Shown here: positions 18,098-26,604 of the stretch, piece after piece
Layout of the letters: every line of letters starts with the position of its first letter
How positions within the stretch are numbered: the stretch's first letter is position 1
Position numbers and translations under genes: made by a program
NCBI GenBank assembly: GCA_965250275.1
Contig: OZ252297.1
Span: forward strand, 3,348,001 to 3,412,000
Length of the DNA: 64,000 bases
Direction of reading: 5' to 3'
From: G965250275 sp965250275
Lineage (GTDB): Bacteria; Pseudomonadota; Alphaproteobacteria; Rhodobacterales; Rhodobacteraceae
The notes under the pieces: model-generated
Databases searched by the model: none
What the model saw: only the letters and a program-made list of their open reading frames with translations
Told to the model about the DNA's origin: nothing

Positions 18098-18120
18098 TCA
18101 ACCGGACAAGGAACCCCAAA

Positions 18121-19488
18121 ATGAAGGGATTGCTGACACTTCAGGCGTTGGCGGCTGCCGTTGATGCCGGAGAGATCGACACCGTCATCATGGCCCAGAT
18201 CGATATGCAGGGCCGGTTGATGGGAAAACGGTTTCATGCGCGCCATTTTCTGGACAGCGGCGTGCACGAAACCCATTCCTGTAACTACCTCCTGACGGTC
18301 GACCAGGAGATGGAACCAGTTCCGGGCTTCGACTCCGCCAGCTGGTCGCAGGGTTACGGCGATTACATGATGAAGCCTGATCTCTCGACGCTGCGCGCCA
18401 TTCCGTGGGCCGACGGCGCCGCTCTGGTCATCTGCGACATCCTTGATCACCATGGTCATGCCGAAATTGACGTCAGCCCCCGCGCCATCCTGAAACAGCA
18501 GACCGCCCGTTTGGCCGAGAAAGGTCTGAGCGCCCTCATGGCCTCAGAGTTGGAATTCTATCTATTTCGGGAGAGTTATGAAGAGGTGCGGGATGCCGGA
18601 TACCGCAACATGACACCGGTCAGCCCCTACAACGAAGACTACCACATCTTCACCACGGCGCGCGCCGAAGGTGTCATGCGTGCAATCCGAAACGGGCTCT
18701 ACGGGGCTGGCATCGCGGTCGAGAATTCGAAGGGCGAAGCCTGGGCGGGACAGCATGAGATCAACGTGAAGTACGGCACCGCGCTTGAGGCGGCAGACAC
18801 GCATGTTCTGGTCAAAGAGGCTGTGAAGGAAACCGCCTTGTCCCACGGCCATGCGGCAACCTTTATGGCAAAGTATGCCGACGCCCCGGCCGGGTCGAGT
18901 TGCCACATCCATCAGTCGCTCTGGACTGCAGACGGCAAACTTGCCTTTCTGGACAAGAGTGCAGACCATGGCATGTCGGCGATGATGCGCAGTTATGTGG
19001 CTGGTCTGCTGACCTATGCCAGCGACGTCACTCTGTTCCTTGCGCCCAACATCAACAGCTACAAACGCTACGTTGCGGCCACCTTCGCTCCGACCAAGGC
19101 TGTCTGGAGCCGGGACAACCGAACGGCGGGGTATCGTCTTGTTGGAGAAGGCGGTGCCGGTATTCGGATTGAAAACCGCGTGGGTGGGGCCGACCTGAAT
19201 CCTTACCTGGCCTTTGCGTCTCAAATCGCAGCCGGTCTTGCGGGGATCGAACAGGGCCTCGAGCTGGAGCCGGAGATCAGCGGCAACGCCTATTCAGACG
19301 ACACGGCACGGCAAATTCCCGGTACATTGCGCGAGGCGGCCGATGCGGCAGCGGGGTCCCAGATGCTGCGGTCCGCATTTGGTGATGGTGTTGTCGATCA
19401 TTATGTGCACGCGGCCCGCTGGGAAGTTTCTGAATACGATCGGCGCGTGACCGACTGGGAGGTTGAGCGTGGGTTTGAACGCTCATGA
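18121..19488 (+). CDS. Glutamine-synthetase-like gamma-glutamyl ligase
   Basis: The protein has 455 residues from the ATG at 18121 (AAGGA ribosome site). It has the glutamine synthetase catalytic layout: ASELEFYLF, GQHEINVKYG, SSCHIHQS, INSYKRY and RIENRVGGADLNPYL. It lacks the length and adenylylation context of the assimilatory enzyme. It groups by motif with GlnT/PuuA-type ligases that join glutamate to amines with ATP. Position in an operon with a TRAP importer, an N-acylglutamate-type hydrolase and an alcohol dehydrogenase supports a catabolic glutamylating role. The amine is unknown. Confidence 0.85.
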   Translation: MKGLLTLQALAAAVDAGEIDTVIMAQIDMQGRLMGKRFHARHFLDSGVHETHSCNYLLTVDQEMEPVPGFDSASWSQGYGDYMMKPDLSTLRAIPWADGAALVICDILDHHGHAEIDVSPRAILKQQTARLAEKGLSALMASELEFYLFRESYEEVRDAGYRNMTPVSPYNEDYHIFTTARAEGVMRAIRNGLYGAGIAVENSKGEAWAGQHEINVKYGTALEAADTHVLVKEAVKETALSHGHAATFMAKYADAPAGSSCHIHQSLWTADGKLAFLDKSADHGMSAMMRSYVAGLLTYASDVTLFLAPNINSYKRYVAATFAPTKAVWSRDNRTAGYRLVGEGGAGIRIENRVGGADLNPYLAFASQIAAGLAGIEQGLELEPEISGNAYSDDTARQIPGTLREAADAAAGSQMLRSAFGDGVVDHYVHAARWEVSEYDRRVTDWEVERGFERS

Positions 19489-19630
19489 GCGTGGTGCTGG
19501 AGAGATGCGTGCTTTGGCGAGCATTCCGCGCCGCGTGCGGCCCCTTGCCTTGCCCTGTGGCAATCTCAAGTCCGGCGTCGCATCCACAGTTTAATCGGAC
19601 CCGCTTAGGTCAATGGAAAAAGGTGACATC

Positions 19631-20776
19631 ATGAGCCCGGTGGCAAATTTCTCTTACCCGACCGCAATCCGTTTTGGTGCGGGTCGTTTGTCGGAACTGG
19701 CCGATGCATGCCAAGCGGCGGGCATCGCGCGCCCGCTGTTGGTGACAGACCGGGGCCTGGCCGCCCTCCCGATCACCGAGAAGGCGCTCGGCATTCTCAA
19801 AGAGGCCGGTTTGGCCGCAGCACTGTTTGCCGATGTCGACCCAAATCCGAACGAGAACAACCTTGCGGCGGGGATCGAGGCCTTCAAAACAGGTGGCCAT
19901 GACGGTGTTGTGGCCTTTGGCGGCGGCTCGGGACTGGATCTGGGCAAAACGATTGCCTTCATGGCAGGTCAGACACGTCCCGTCTGGGATTTCGAGGATA
20001 TCGGAGACTGGTGGACCCGCGCGGATGCAGACGCCATCTATCCCAATGTCGCGGTTCCAACCACCGCCGGGACCGGTTCAGAGGTTGGTCGGGCGGGCGT
20101 ATTGACCAACTCCCTCACACAGGAAAAGAAGATCATCTTTCACCCCAAGATCCTGCCTTCGGTGGTGATCTGCGATCCCGAACTCACGGTCGGCATGCCC
20201 CCGGCGATCACAGCAGGCACGGGACTTGATGCGTTCGCGCACTGCGTCGAGGCCTTTTCCAGTCCGCATTACCATCCGATGAGCCAGGGCATCGCGCTCG
20301 AAGGCATGCGTCTGGTCATTGAGAACCTGCCGATCGCTTACCGGGACCCCAGCAATCTGCAGGCCCGCGCCGAAATGATGTCCGCCGCGATGATGGGGGC
20401 AACGGCGTTTCAGAAAGGACTTGGCGCAATCCACGCTCTCAGCCACCCCGTTGGGGCAATGCATCACACCCACCACGGAACGACGAACGCCGTCTTCATG
20501 CCCCCGGTCTTGCAGCTCAACGCGCCCGCGATACGAGAGCGGTTTGACCGGGCTTCGGGCTACCTCGGGATCGATGGGGGGTTTGAGGGGTTCTGTGCCT
20601 TTGTGGACGGCTTCAACCAGGAACTCGGTATCCCGGCAAAACTGTCCGGACTCGGTGTTGAAAACCCGAATGTCGATCAGATCATCGCAGGCGCGCTCAC
20701 TGATCCAAGCTGCGGTGGCAATCCCGTGGACCTGAACTCGAAGAACCTCACAGCGGTTCTCGAACAGGTTTTGTAA
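19631..20776 (+). CDS. Iron-containing alcohol dehydrogenase
   Basis: The protein has 381 residues from the ATG at 19631 (AAAAAGGTG upstream). It has the group III dehydrogenase fold: NAD motif GGGSGLDLGKT, TTAGTGSEVGRAGV, and metal ligands in GLDAFAHCVEAF and HALSHPVGAMHHTHHG. It would oxidise an alcohol to an aldehyde with NAD. A 142-base gap separates it from the ligase, so it may have its own promoter, but it is the last gene on that strand in the island. Confidence 0.9.
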   Translation: MSPVANFSYPTAIRFGAGRLSELADACQAAGIARPLLVTDRGLAALPITEKALGILKEAGLAAALFADVDPNPNENNLAAGIEAFKTGGHDGVVAFGGGSGLDLGKTIAFMAGQTRPVWDFEDIGDWWTRADADAIYPNVAVPTTAGTGSEVGRAGVLTNSLTQEKKIIFHPKILPSVVICDPELTVGMPPAITAGTGLDAFAHCVEAFSSPHYHPMSQGIALEGMRLVIENLPIAYRDPSNLQARAEMMSAAMMGATAFQKGLGAIHALSHPVGAMHHTHHGTTNAVFMPPVLQLNAPAIRERFDRASGYLGIDGGFEGFCAFVDGFNQELGIPAKLSGLGVENPNVDQIIAGALTDPSCGGNPVDLNSKNLTAVLEQVL

Positions 20777-20806
20777 CGCGAGAACAGCGCGCCAAGAGAT
20801 GCAGAA

Positions 20807-20840
20807 TGTCCAGCGGTCGCCATGGCACCACCGCTGGACA
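20807..20840. terminator. Stem-loop between convergent genes
   Basis: A perfect 11-base inverted repeat TGTCCAGCGGT / ACCGCTGGACA with a 12-base loop lies between the ends of the alcohol dehydrogenase and EF-hand genes. No T tract is seen on either side. It is a likely shared terminator. Confidence 0.5.
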
Positions 20841-20853
20841 GAAGCTGTTGAAG

Positions 20854-21195
20854 CTAGTCCAGCGACCCGTCGCCGTCGCGGTCCGCGCTTTCGAAATCCT
20901 TGCGGGTCTGGGTGTCGAATTCCGATTTCGACAGGCGCCCATTGCGGTTCGTGTCGGCGGCGTCAAACACATCTTCGCTGATGAAACTGCCAACCTCGCC
21001 ACTTTCCAGCTGACCATCCCCGTCGGTGTCCATCGCTCCGAACAAGGCGTCCATCTGCGTAGAAAACTCCTCCGCCGTGACCACCTGGTTCTTGTCGGTA
21101 TCCAGCAGTAGCAAAGCCTCGCCCGGCATGCTTTGGGCAAATGCTGGTGACGACAGCGCGATGACGGCAGCAGTTGAAAGTACAGAAAATCTCAT
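20854..21195 (-). CDS. Secreted EF-hand calcium-binding protein
   Basis: The protein has 113 residues from the ATG at 21195. A signal peptide MRFSVLSTAAVIALSSPAFA is followed by EF-hand loops DTDKNQVVTAEE, DTDGDGQLESGE and DTNRNGRLSKSE, then a fourth loop DRDGDGSLD that ends at the stop before its closing Glu. It is probably a periplasmic calcium-binding protein of the small EF-hand type common in alphaproteobacteria. The cut-off fourth loop may be natural or a small 3' truncation. Confidence 0.8.
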   Translation of the reverse strand: MRFSVLSTAAVIALSSPAFAQSMPGEALLLLDTDKNQVVTAEEFSTQMDALFGAMDTDGDGQLESGEVGSFISEDVFDAADTNRNGRLSKSEFDTQTRKDFESADRDGDGSLD

Positions 21196-21206
21196 GGCAC
21201 TCGTCC

Positions 21207-21434
21207 TCAGCAATCCATTGCGGTCGCGGCAGTTGCGCCACCCGCGAACACCCCGGCGGCGGTCATCAGTGTCTGCCCCCGACCTCCGCCAAAGCGATTT
21301 CCGATGGCGCCGCCAAGCGCGGCCCCAGCGAGGGTCCCACCCACGCACGCCACTTCATGCTGTGCAGGTGTACTGGGCGAACAGGCGGCCATGGCGCCAC
21401 ACAGCGCCAATCCCGCCCAAATCCGAAAGATCAT
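21207..21434 (-). CDS. Small glycine-zipper lipoprotein
   Basis: The protein has 75 residues from the ATG at 21434. A signal with lipobox LCGAMAAC is followed by a Gly-rich segment (GGTLAGAALGGAIGNRFGGG, then GVFAGGATAATA) typical of glycine-zipper / 17 kDa-antigen-like envelope proteins. It lies just upstream of the EF-hand gene on the same strand with an 11-base gap, so both are probably one transcript. Confidence 0.75.
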   Translation of the reverse strand: MIFRIWAGLALCGAMAACSPSTPAQHEVACVGGTLAGAALGGAIGNRFGGGRGQTLMTAAGVFAGGATAATAMDC

Positions 21435-21660
21435 GTTCAATTTGCTCTCCTGCTTTCTTTGGTCTGTTTCCAAGACATCGTCCGAAGCTTGCTTCCATTG
21501 AGACTGAGCGGGACAGGCAATGCAATCAAAATCCAACCCTTTTGGACCGAGCCTACCCGAAGTCAAGCCGCGGTATTTTTTGCGCGAGACAGGGGGTCGC
21601 CACCCACTTCGGACCAGCGCGTCTGAAATCGTTCGATCCAGTATTCCGGGTCCGGACGGT

Positions 21661-22665
21661 CTAGGGGTCGACGCCACCGCGAAAGCTGGACGGGCTCACC
21701 CCCAACCAACGTTTGAACGCCGTCGAAAACGCCGCCTGGTCGGCATAATCCAAGAAGAATGCCACTTCGGATAGGCTCAATCCCTCTTTCAAATAGGTCT
21801 TTGCCAGATCGCAGCGGAGATCATCAACGATCGTTCTGAAACTCAGCCCCTCCTCGCTGAGACGCCGGGCAAAGGTGCGCCGGCTCATGCCGAGGCTTGA
21901 AGCCACTTCGTCTGCTGGCACAATGCGGCCCGGCAAACTGGCCAACAAAACGGCTTCGACTCTGGATCGAACAGTCGGCGCCGGATCCGGGCTTTCCTTG
22001 AGCAGTCGCTCGCCGTATCGCATCAGGTGCGTCCGCAGCTTCGGATCATAAGTCGGCACGGGCAAATCCAGAGCCGAAAGCGGCAACAGGATTTCAGTCT
22101 TCTCCGCTCCGAACCTGACCGGGAATCCGGCCAGTTTTTGCACCGCGCGGGCGTCGGTTTTCAAAGGATGATCGAACCGCGCTTCGATCGGAAAGAATTC
22201 CACACCGAGGATCGTACGCATCCGGGTCAACGCGGCAAACAGCAAGAACTCTGTGTACCTGTGGTATCTCGCAAAGATCGGGCTCAACCGTTCAAGTTCA
22301 AAGGATGCAGAGTTTCCCGAGATACGCAGACTGTAGGAGTGGCTTGGATCGATGGCCCGGTAGTAGCGTTGAGAGTTTTCAATCGCCTTGCGCAATGTGG
22401 CAGAAGACTTGCCAATGTAGCTGATGACCGTGGCTGTTTCGCCAATGTTCAATCCGGAGCGGGCACCGAAGGTCACATCACCCAGAAAGTCACAGGCGTT
22501 TCGCACGAACTCCGCTTCGGCCTGTGGTTCGACCGAGTCCTGCCGTTCGTTCTCTGCCTGCGACAGGCCCGAGTGCTGCAGAACTGTCTTGAGTGCGACC
22601 GGGTCTTTTGCCTGCTGCTCAAACGCTGTGACCAGAAACCGAAACCGACCTGTGTCTGCGCCCAT
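21661..22665 (-). CDS. AraC family transcriptional regulator (OruR/ArgR-type N-terminal domain)
   Basis: The protein has 334 residues from the ATG at 22665, which has a GGAGG ribosome site at 8 bases; the frame continues upstream to 22734 without one. The N-terminal part resembles the arabinose-binding-like domain of OruR-type regulators. The C-terminal double helix-turn-helix is clear: RIVPADEVASSLGMSRRTFA and YLKEGLSLSEVAFFLDYADQ with AFKRWLGVSPSSFR. The target is not evident; neighbours are small envelope genes. Confidence 0.88.
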   Translation of the reverse strand: MGADTGRFRFLVTAFEQQAKDPVALKTVLQHSGLSQAENERQDSVEPQAEAEFVRNACDFLGDVTFGARSGLNIGETATVISYIGKSSATLRKAIENSQRYYRAIDPSHSYSLRISGNSASFELERLSPIFARYHRYTEFLLFAALTRMRTILGVEFFPIEARFDHPLKTDARAVQKLAGFPVRFGAEKTEILLPLSALDLPVPTYDPKLRTHLMRYGERLLKESPDPAPTVRSRVEAVLLASLPGRIVPADEVASSLGMSRRTFARRLSEEGLSFRTIVDDLRCDLAKTYLKEGLSLSEVAFFLDYADQAAFSTAFKRWLGVSPSSFRGGVDP

Positions 22666-23248
22666 ACCACCCGCCTCCACACCATCAGATGATAACGATT
22701 GGCAAGAAATGACATGAATCTGGCCATTTGGCAAAGGCGATCCAGATGGGCGATCCCCAAATCCGTGTCATCGGTGGAGACGCGCACGGGAATTTGCCCA
22801 CACAGTCTCAAGGGACCGCTGGAGTTGGGACCACGCCGTAGCCACTTTGTTGTTAAGTCGGTGAACAGCCGTGATGTGGTGATCAGTACAGAGTGGCGAA
22901 TTGTGAGACCATCGTAACGATTGTGTTGGTTCAAGCGTTGGCTCCGTACCGTTTGCGGTACGGAGCCAACCGGTCTCAACGGGGCACAGTGCACCCGAGC
23001 GATTGAATCAATAGGAGAAGCTCCTTTGAGCCAGTCTCCAATAGACAAACCGGCGAAGCGGCACTTCAAAACGCAAAGCAATCGCATACCTAGATCAACA
23101 AGCTGAGAGGGTCGAACCACCTGTCCCATATGCGCACCATTTCACCATGACGTTTGGAGAAATCCGGCGCGTGGTTTATGAACATTCACAACGCCCTGCC
23201 ACCATGACCAAGGCAACGGAGCGGCCAAGAAAGAACGGAGAAGACCGG
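22666..23248. other. 583-base gap without a convincing gene
   Basis: Open frames here lack ribosome sites and resemble no family I know. The only clear structure is the 15-base-pair hairpin at 22937-22970. The gap contains the promoter regions of the AraC gene (leftward) and the small gene at 23249 (rightward). Confidence 0.6.
22937..22970. repeat. Perfect 15-bp inverted repeat with 4-base loop
   Basis: GTTGGCTCCGTACCG and CGGTACGGAGCCAAC pair perfectly around TTTG. No T tract follows and no gene ends nearby, so it is not an ordinary terminator. It could be a small-RNA hairpin, a protein-binding site or an element end. Confidence 0.85.
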
Positions 23249-23509
23249 ATGAACCTTGAAAGATTGACCAAGCGGGTGATGCAAGAACTGGACGGCGCCC
23301 TCACCGACGAGCTTTCGTCCGGCAAAAAAGACGAAATCATGGAGATTGTGCACCGTGCGATGTCCGATGCGTCAGCTCGCACACACCGCGAGATGAAAGA
23401 AACCGCCGTGATCGCCTGTGGTCCGGAGGCGGATCTGGCGCACAAGATCCAGGAAGAAATGGACAAAAAGCGGGACATGCTCATCGCGAATTTGAGCGCC
23501 ATGACCTGA
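23249..23509 (+). CDS. Small hypothetical protein
   Basis: The protein has 86 residues from the ATG at 23249, chosen for its GGAG ribosome site; an in-frame ATG at 23204 is possible. It is charged, with no signal or membrane segment. The sequence looks largely helical (RLTKRVMQELDGALTDEL, then HKIQEEMDKKRDMLIANL). I do not recognise the family. Composition and codon use match neighbours. Confidence 0.6.
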   Translation: MNLERLTKRVMQELDGALTDELSSGKKDEIMEIVHRAMSDASARTHREMKETAVIACGPEADLAHKIQEEMDKKRDMLIANLSAMT

Positions 23510-23516
23510 TCCACGA

Positions 23517-23537
23517 CCGTCGCAGCTGTTGCGACGG
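23517..23537. terminator. Stem-loop between convergent genes
   Basis: An 8-base inverted repeat CCGTCGCA / TGCGACGG with a 5-base loop lies 8 bases after the small gene's stop and before the end of the convergent YbaN-like gene. There is no T tract. Confidence 0.4.
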
Positions 23538-23571
23538 CGCCGCTGCCCACCCCACTTGCACCCTTTGCGCG

Positions 23572-24012
23572 TCAGTCCTGATCTGCGTGGGCCTTCGCGC
23601 TCTGACCCTCCATCGGACGCGACACGCTTCCGTTAGGCCGCGTGAGGATATAGCTGCTTGCCCCGGCAAGGCAGAGCACCTGTACCAGCAAAACCGTGCC
23701 GGGCACTCCCACCAACAGGCTGATGAGAAGCGCGCCCACCATCATCACATGCGCGATCACCTTGTACCGGGGGGCGATGGCGCCATGGGCGCGCCATTCA
23801 AGGATCATCGGCCCAAAGACGCGGTGCCGTTCCAGTGCCGCAGCCAGCCGGGGCGAGCCCTTTGCAAAGGAAAACGCAGCCAGAATGACAAAGGGCGTGG
23901 TCGGCAGGACCGGCAAGACCGCCCCAACGGCACCCAGGCCAAGAGACAGCACACCCGCTGCCGTCCACAACGGGCGACCGAGCTCTTCAAAGAAACGCCT
24001 GCTCCGTCCCAT
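23572..24012 (-). CDS. YbaN/DUF454 family inner-membrane protein
   Basis: The protein has 146 residues. The DUF454 signature is GLGAVGAVLPVLPTTPFVILAAFSFAKGSPRL, split over one hydrophobic segment and a loop, followed by further hydrophobic stretches (VIAHVMMVGALLISLLVG and TVLLVQVLCLAGASSYIL). The function of the family is unknown. It stands alone, divergent from the acetyltransferase gene. Confidence 0.9.
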   Translation of the reverse strand: MGRSRRFFEELGRPLWTAAGVLSLGLGAVGAVLPVLPTTPFVILAAFSFAKGSPRLAAALERHRVFGPMILEWRAHGAIAPRYKVIAHVMMVGALLISLLVGVPGTVLLVQVLCLAGASSYILTRPNGSVSRPMEGQSAKAHADQD

Positions 24013-24137
24013 GGGTTAACGAATGTCTCTGCCATTCTGATGTGTGAGCCACCTCTAGCACAGAGCATGCTGAACGTGTTGGCCTTTCGCTGGCGAGGTC
24101 GGGTATCACTGGGTTCAGTTCGATTCAGGAGTTCAAC

Positions 24138-24590
24138 GTGACCCAAACTGTAAATGTGCGCGCCATCCGCGAAACGGATCGCGCCGAGTGGCGCCGATTG
24201 TGGACCGCGTATCTGGATTTCTACGAAACGACGGTCAGCGACGAAGTGTATGACACTGCATTTGAACGTCTATTGTCCGGCAGCGCTTCGGAGTTTCAGG
24301 GGTTCATCGCCGAGATAGATGGCGCTCCCGTGGGATTGGCCCACTACCTCTTTCACCGCACGCTCTGGAGCGTGGAAGACACCTGCTACCTGATGGACCT
24401 GTATGTCGACACGGGCACCCGCGGTGGCGGCGTCGGCCGTGCCCTGATCGACGCCGTTCACGGTGCGGCCAAATCCGCCGGAATTCCCATCACGTACTGG
24501 ATGACCCAGGAGTTCAACTACAAGGGCCGCATGCTCTACGATCAGGTCGCCGAGCGCACGCCGTTCATCGTGTACGAGAAGAGTGGCTAG
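24138..24590 (+). CDS. GNAT family N-acetyltransferase
   Basis: The protein has 150 residues, starting at GTG 24138 with an AGGAG ribosome site. The acetyl-CoA motif A region is MDLYVDTGTRGGGVGRALID, followed by ITYWMTQEFNYKGRMLYDQV, as in GNAT enzymes. It is a small single-domain enzyme; the acceptor is unknown. Confidence 0.88.
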   Translation: MTQTVNVRAIRETDRAEWRRLWTAYLDFYETTVSDEVYDTAFERLLSGSASEFQGFIAEIDGAPVGLAHYLFHRTLWSVEDTCYLMDLYVDTGTRGGGVGRALIDAVHGAAKSAGIPITYWMTQEFNYKGRMLYDQVAERTPFIVYEKSG

Positions 24591-24759
24591 AGAAGCGCAT
24601 CGCTCTCGGGCGGCTGAGCAAGTTACCAATCAGTGTCCAAATCGCGTTTCCGGAAAGACCTTCATAGAAACGTCCGGTGACAGAAAGCGTTCGTTCTCTT
24701 TGTGAGAAATCTGGTAAAATCTCACCGCAAGGTTTGGATAACTCCCTTGCGGAGATGAA

Positions 24760-25224
24760 ATGGGAACGCCAAAAGCACGACTCTTCCTGACTCTGAACAT
24801 GGCGCTCGTGGTGAGCGCTTGCGCGCAGTCAATCTCGTCGTCATATCTCCTGATCGACCAAGCCGTTCTGACGGACCAACTGCGCGACGACCTCGTTGCG
24901 AAGGTTTATGCAAAAGCCGAGATGCTTGGAGGTGAGTGCAAGTTACTGAATCCTCCGCGTGAGTATCACACATGTACGGTGGATTCTGGAATGCCCAGCG
25001 TGCGTTTGGCAATTGGATACACGACGAAAGGTGAATACGGAGTGTTCGTCTCCTCTACGTTTGGTCACTGGTTTCCTCCAAGCGAACAGAAGGTCACATC
25101 GGGCGCATTTATCGGCGAGACGCAAAAAGAACTAGAGCGTTGGATGCGGACTTTGGTGCCAGAAGAAGCTGTCATTCGGGCAGAAAGAACATACGTGGAC
25201 TACGATTCTGTTCACAGGTTTTGA
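24760..25224 (+). CDS. Hypothetical lipoprotein
   Basis: The protein has 154 residues. The head MGTPKARLFLTLNMALVVSAC carries a lipobox (VSAC), so Cys21 is probably lipidated. The mature domain contains two more cysteines (GGECKLL, HTCTV) that may form a disulfide. I recognise no family. Base composition is slightly less GC-rich than its neighbours, which could hint at acquired DNA but is not strong. Confidence 0.6.
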   Translation: MGTPKARLFLTLNMALVVSACAQSISSSYLLIDQAVLTDQLRDDLVAKVYAKAEMLGGECKLLNPPREYHTCTVDSGMPSVRLAIGYTTKGEYGVFVSSTFGHWFPPSEQKVTSGAFIGETQKELERWMRTLVPEEAVIRAERTYVDYDSVHRF

Positions 25225-25335
25225 CCTTTTGACGGATGTCTCGTTTCATAACGTCACCGTTTGCTTGCCCTCAGACAGTGATTGAACTGAAGGTCGTGAC
25301 CCTGAAAGAGACCGTCGAAGATTTGCAGTGGCAGA

Positions 25336-26604
25336 TCAAATCCCCAATCTGTCGCGCAGCCTGAAAGCGGCAATTGAGGGCGCGAGGAACCATGGGTTTC
25401 CGCGAAAATACACGCGGCTTGGGAATGGGAGCCTGGCCAGCGCCGTCTCACCGGCAGGATCGTCGACCGCCATCAGACCCAGCTTCATGCCGAGGTAGCT
25501 GGCCATTCCAACCCCCGATCCGCAATACCCCATCGCATAGTAGAGGCCGTCCTGCTGTCCGATATGCATAAGGCTATCAAACGTGTAGCCCACAAAGCCG
25601 GACCAGGAGTGACTGATCTTCACGTCTCGCAGTTCCGGAAACAGCCGGATCAGTTCAGCACGCAAGAGAGGACCCGTCGCCCGCGGGTCCGTTTCCTTCA
25701 GCGACACGCGCCCGCCAAACAAGATGCGTTTGCGGTCCGGCGACGGGCGATAGTAATAGACCAGTTTGCGCGTATCCGACAAAATGCGATCGGTCGGGAC
25801 CAATCGATCCATCTGGTCCTGCGGCAGCTCTTCGGTTGCGATGATGTATGACCCGATCGGGATCACCCGACGCTGAAGCTGTGGGGTCAGGCCCGTGGTG
25901 TAACCATTGGTAGCCACAATCACGCGTCCCGCCCGAACCCGGCCGTGAACCGTGTCGACAACAGCACCGTCTTGTTCAGCCTCAATTGCCCGCACCGGGC
26001 AATGGCTGACAAGTTGCGCACCCGCAGCGCGCACTTTCTCCAGCAACCCCGCGTGATAGCGGCCCGGGTGGATGCTGGCGTGATGCGGATAGACGATCCC
26101 GCCAAAGTAGGCATCCGTCCCAAGTTCGGTGTGCTGTGAGGCACGGGGCACCATAAACGAGTCGTTGATACCTGCTGTCTTTGCCAGATTTTCGTAGTGC
26201 CGGGCAGAATGCGCCCCGTGAAAGCGACCGGGAACGTTGAAGTCGCACTCAAGGCCCTCGGACGAGACAAACTCTTCGATGTAGTCCCGCGACGCCTGAC
26301 CATCTGCCAGGATTCCCTCGGCGATCTCTGCGCCGTACTTTCGGGTCAGGGCCGCCTTGTCCGGCTTGATCGAAGTCGAGATCTGCCCGCCATTGCGGCT
26401 GCTGGCACCGTGTCCAAGGGCCTCAGCCTCTAGAACAAGCGTCGAGCGCCCGGCTCGGGCTGTACGCAGGGCGGCGTGCAGCCCTGTATAGCCCGAGCCG
26501 ACAATCAGAACATCAACAGCATTCGGCAGATCGGTGGGCGTCGGGTGCTCGCGCGGTGCGTGGTCCCACCAATAGGGTGTTGCCTTGAAATCATCCGTGA
26601 ACAT
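25336..26604 (-). CDS. FAD-dependent amine oxidoreductase (DAO / PuuB-like)
   Basis: The protein has 422 residues. The N-terminal dinucleotide motif VLIVGSGYTGLHAALRTARA and the following GHGASSRNGGQ match D-amino-acid-oxidase-fold enzymes such as gamma-glutamylputrescine oxidase. A GGRVSLKETDPR segment and the SHSWSGFVGYTFDSLMHIG motif near the C terminus also fit. It would oxidise an amine C-N bond. It is the last gene of the transporter operon and its start overlaps the end of the GMC oxidoreductase gene by 14 bases. Confidence 0.88.
   Translation of the reverse strand: MFTDDFKATPYWWDHAPREHPTPTDLPNAVDVLIVGSGYTGLHAALRTARAGRSTLVLEAEALGHGASSRNGGQISTSIKPDKAALTRKYGAEIAEGILADGQASRDYIEEFVSSEGLECDFNVPGRFHGAHSARHYENLAKTAGINDSFMVPRASQHTELGTDAYFGGIVYPHHASIHPGRYHAGLLEKVRAAGAQLVSHCPVRAIEAEQDGAVVDTVHGRVRAGRVIVATNGYTTGLTPQLQRRVIPIGSYIIATEELPQDQMDRLVPTDRILSDTRKLVYYYRPSPDRKRILFGGRVSLKETDPRATGPLLRAELIRLFPELRDVKISHSWSGFVGYTFDSLMHIGQQDGLYYAMGYCGSGVGMASYLGMKLGLMAVDDPAGETALARLPFPSRVYFRGNPWFLAPSIAAFRLRDRLGI

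Noticed and set aside
18061..18120. ATG at 18061 as the ligase start, overlapping the TRAP gene stop
   Set aside because: The first 20 codons would be the GC-rich stem-loop. The ATG at 18121 has a ribosome site and matches the family N terminus.
20748..20860. Possible frameshift restoring the fourth EF-hand of the small calcium-binding protein
   Set aside because: The alternative frame after the stop gives no proper EF-hand ending, and the stem-loop terminator begins there, so the stop is probably genuine.
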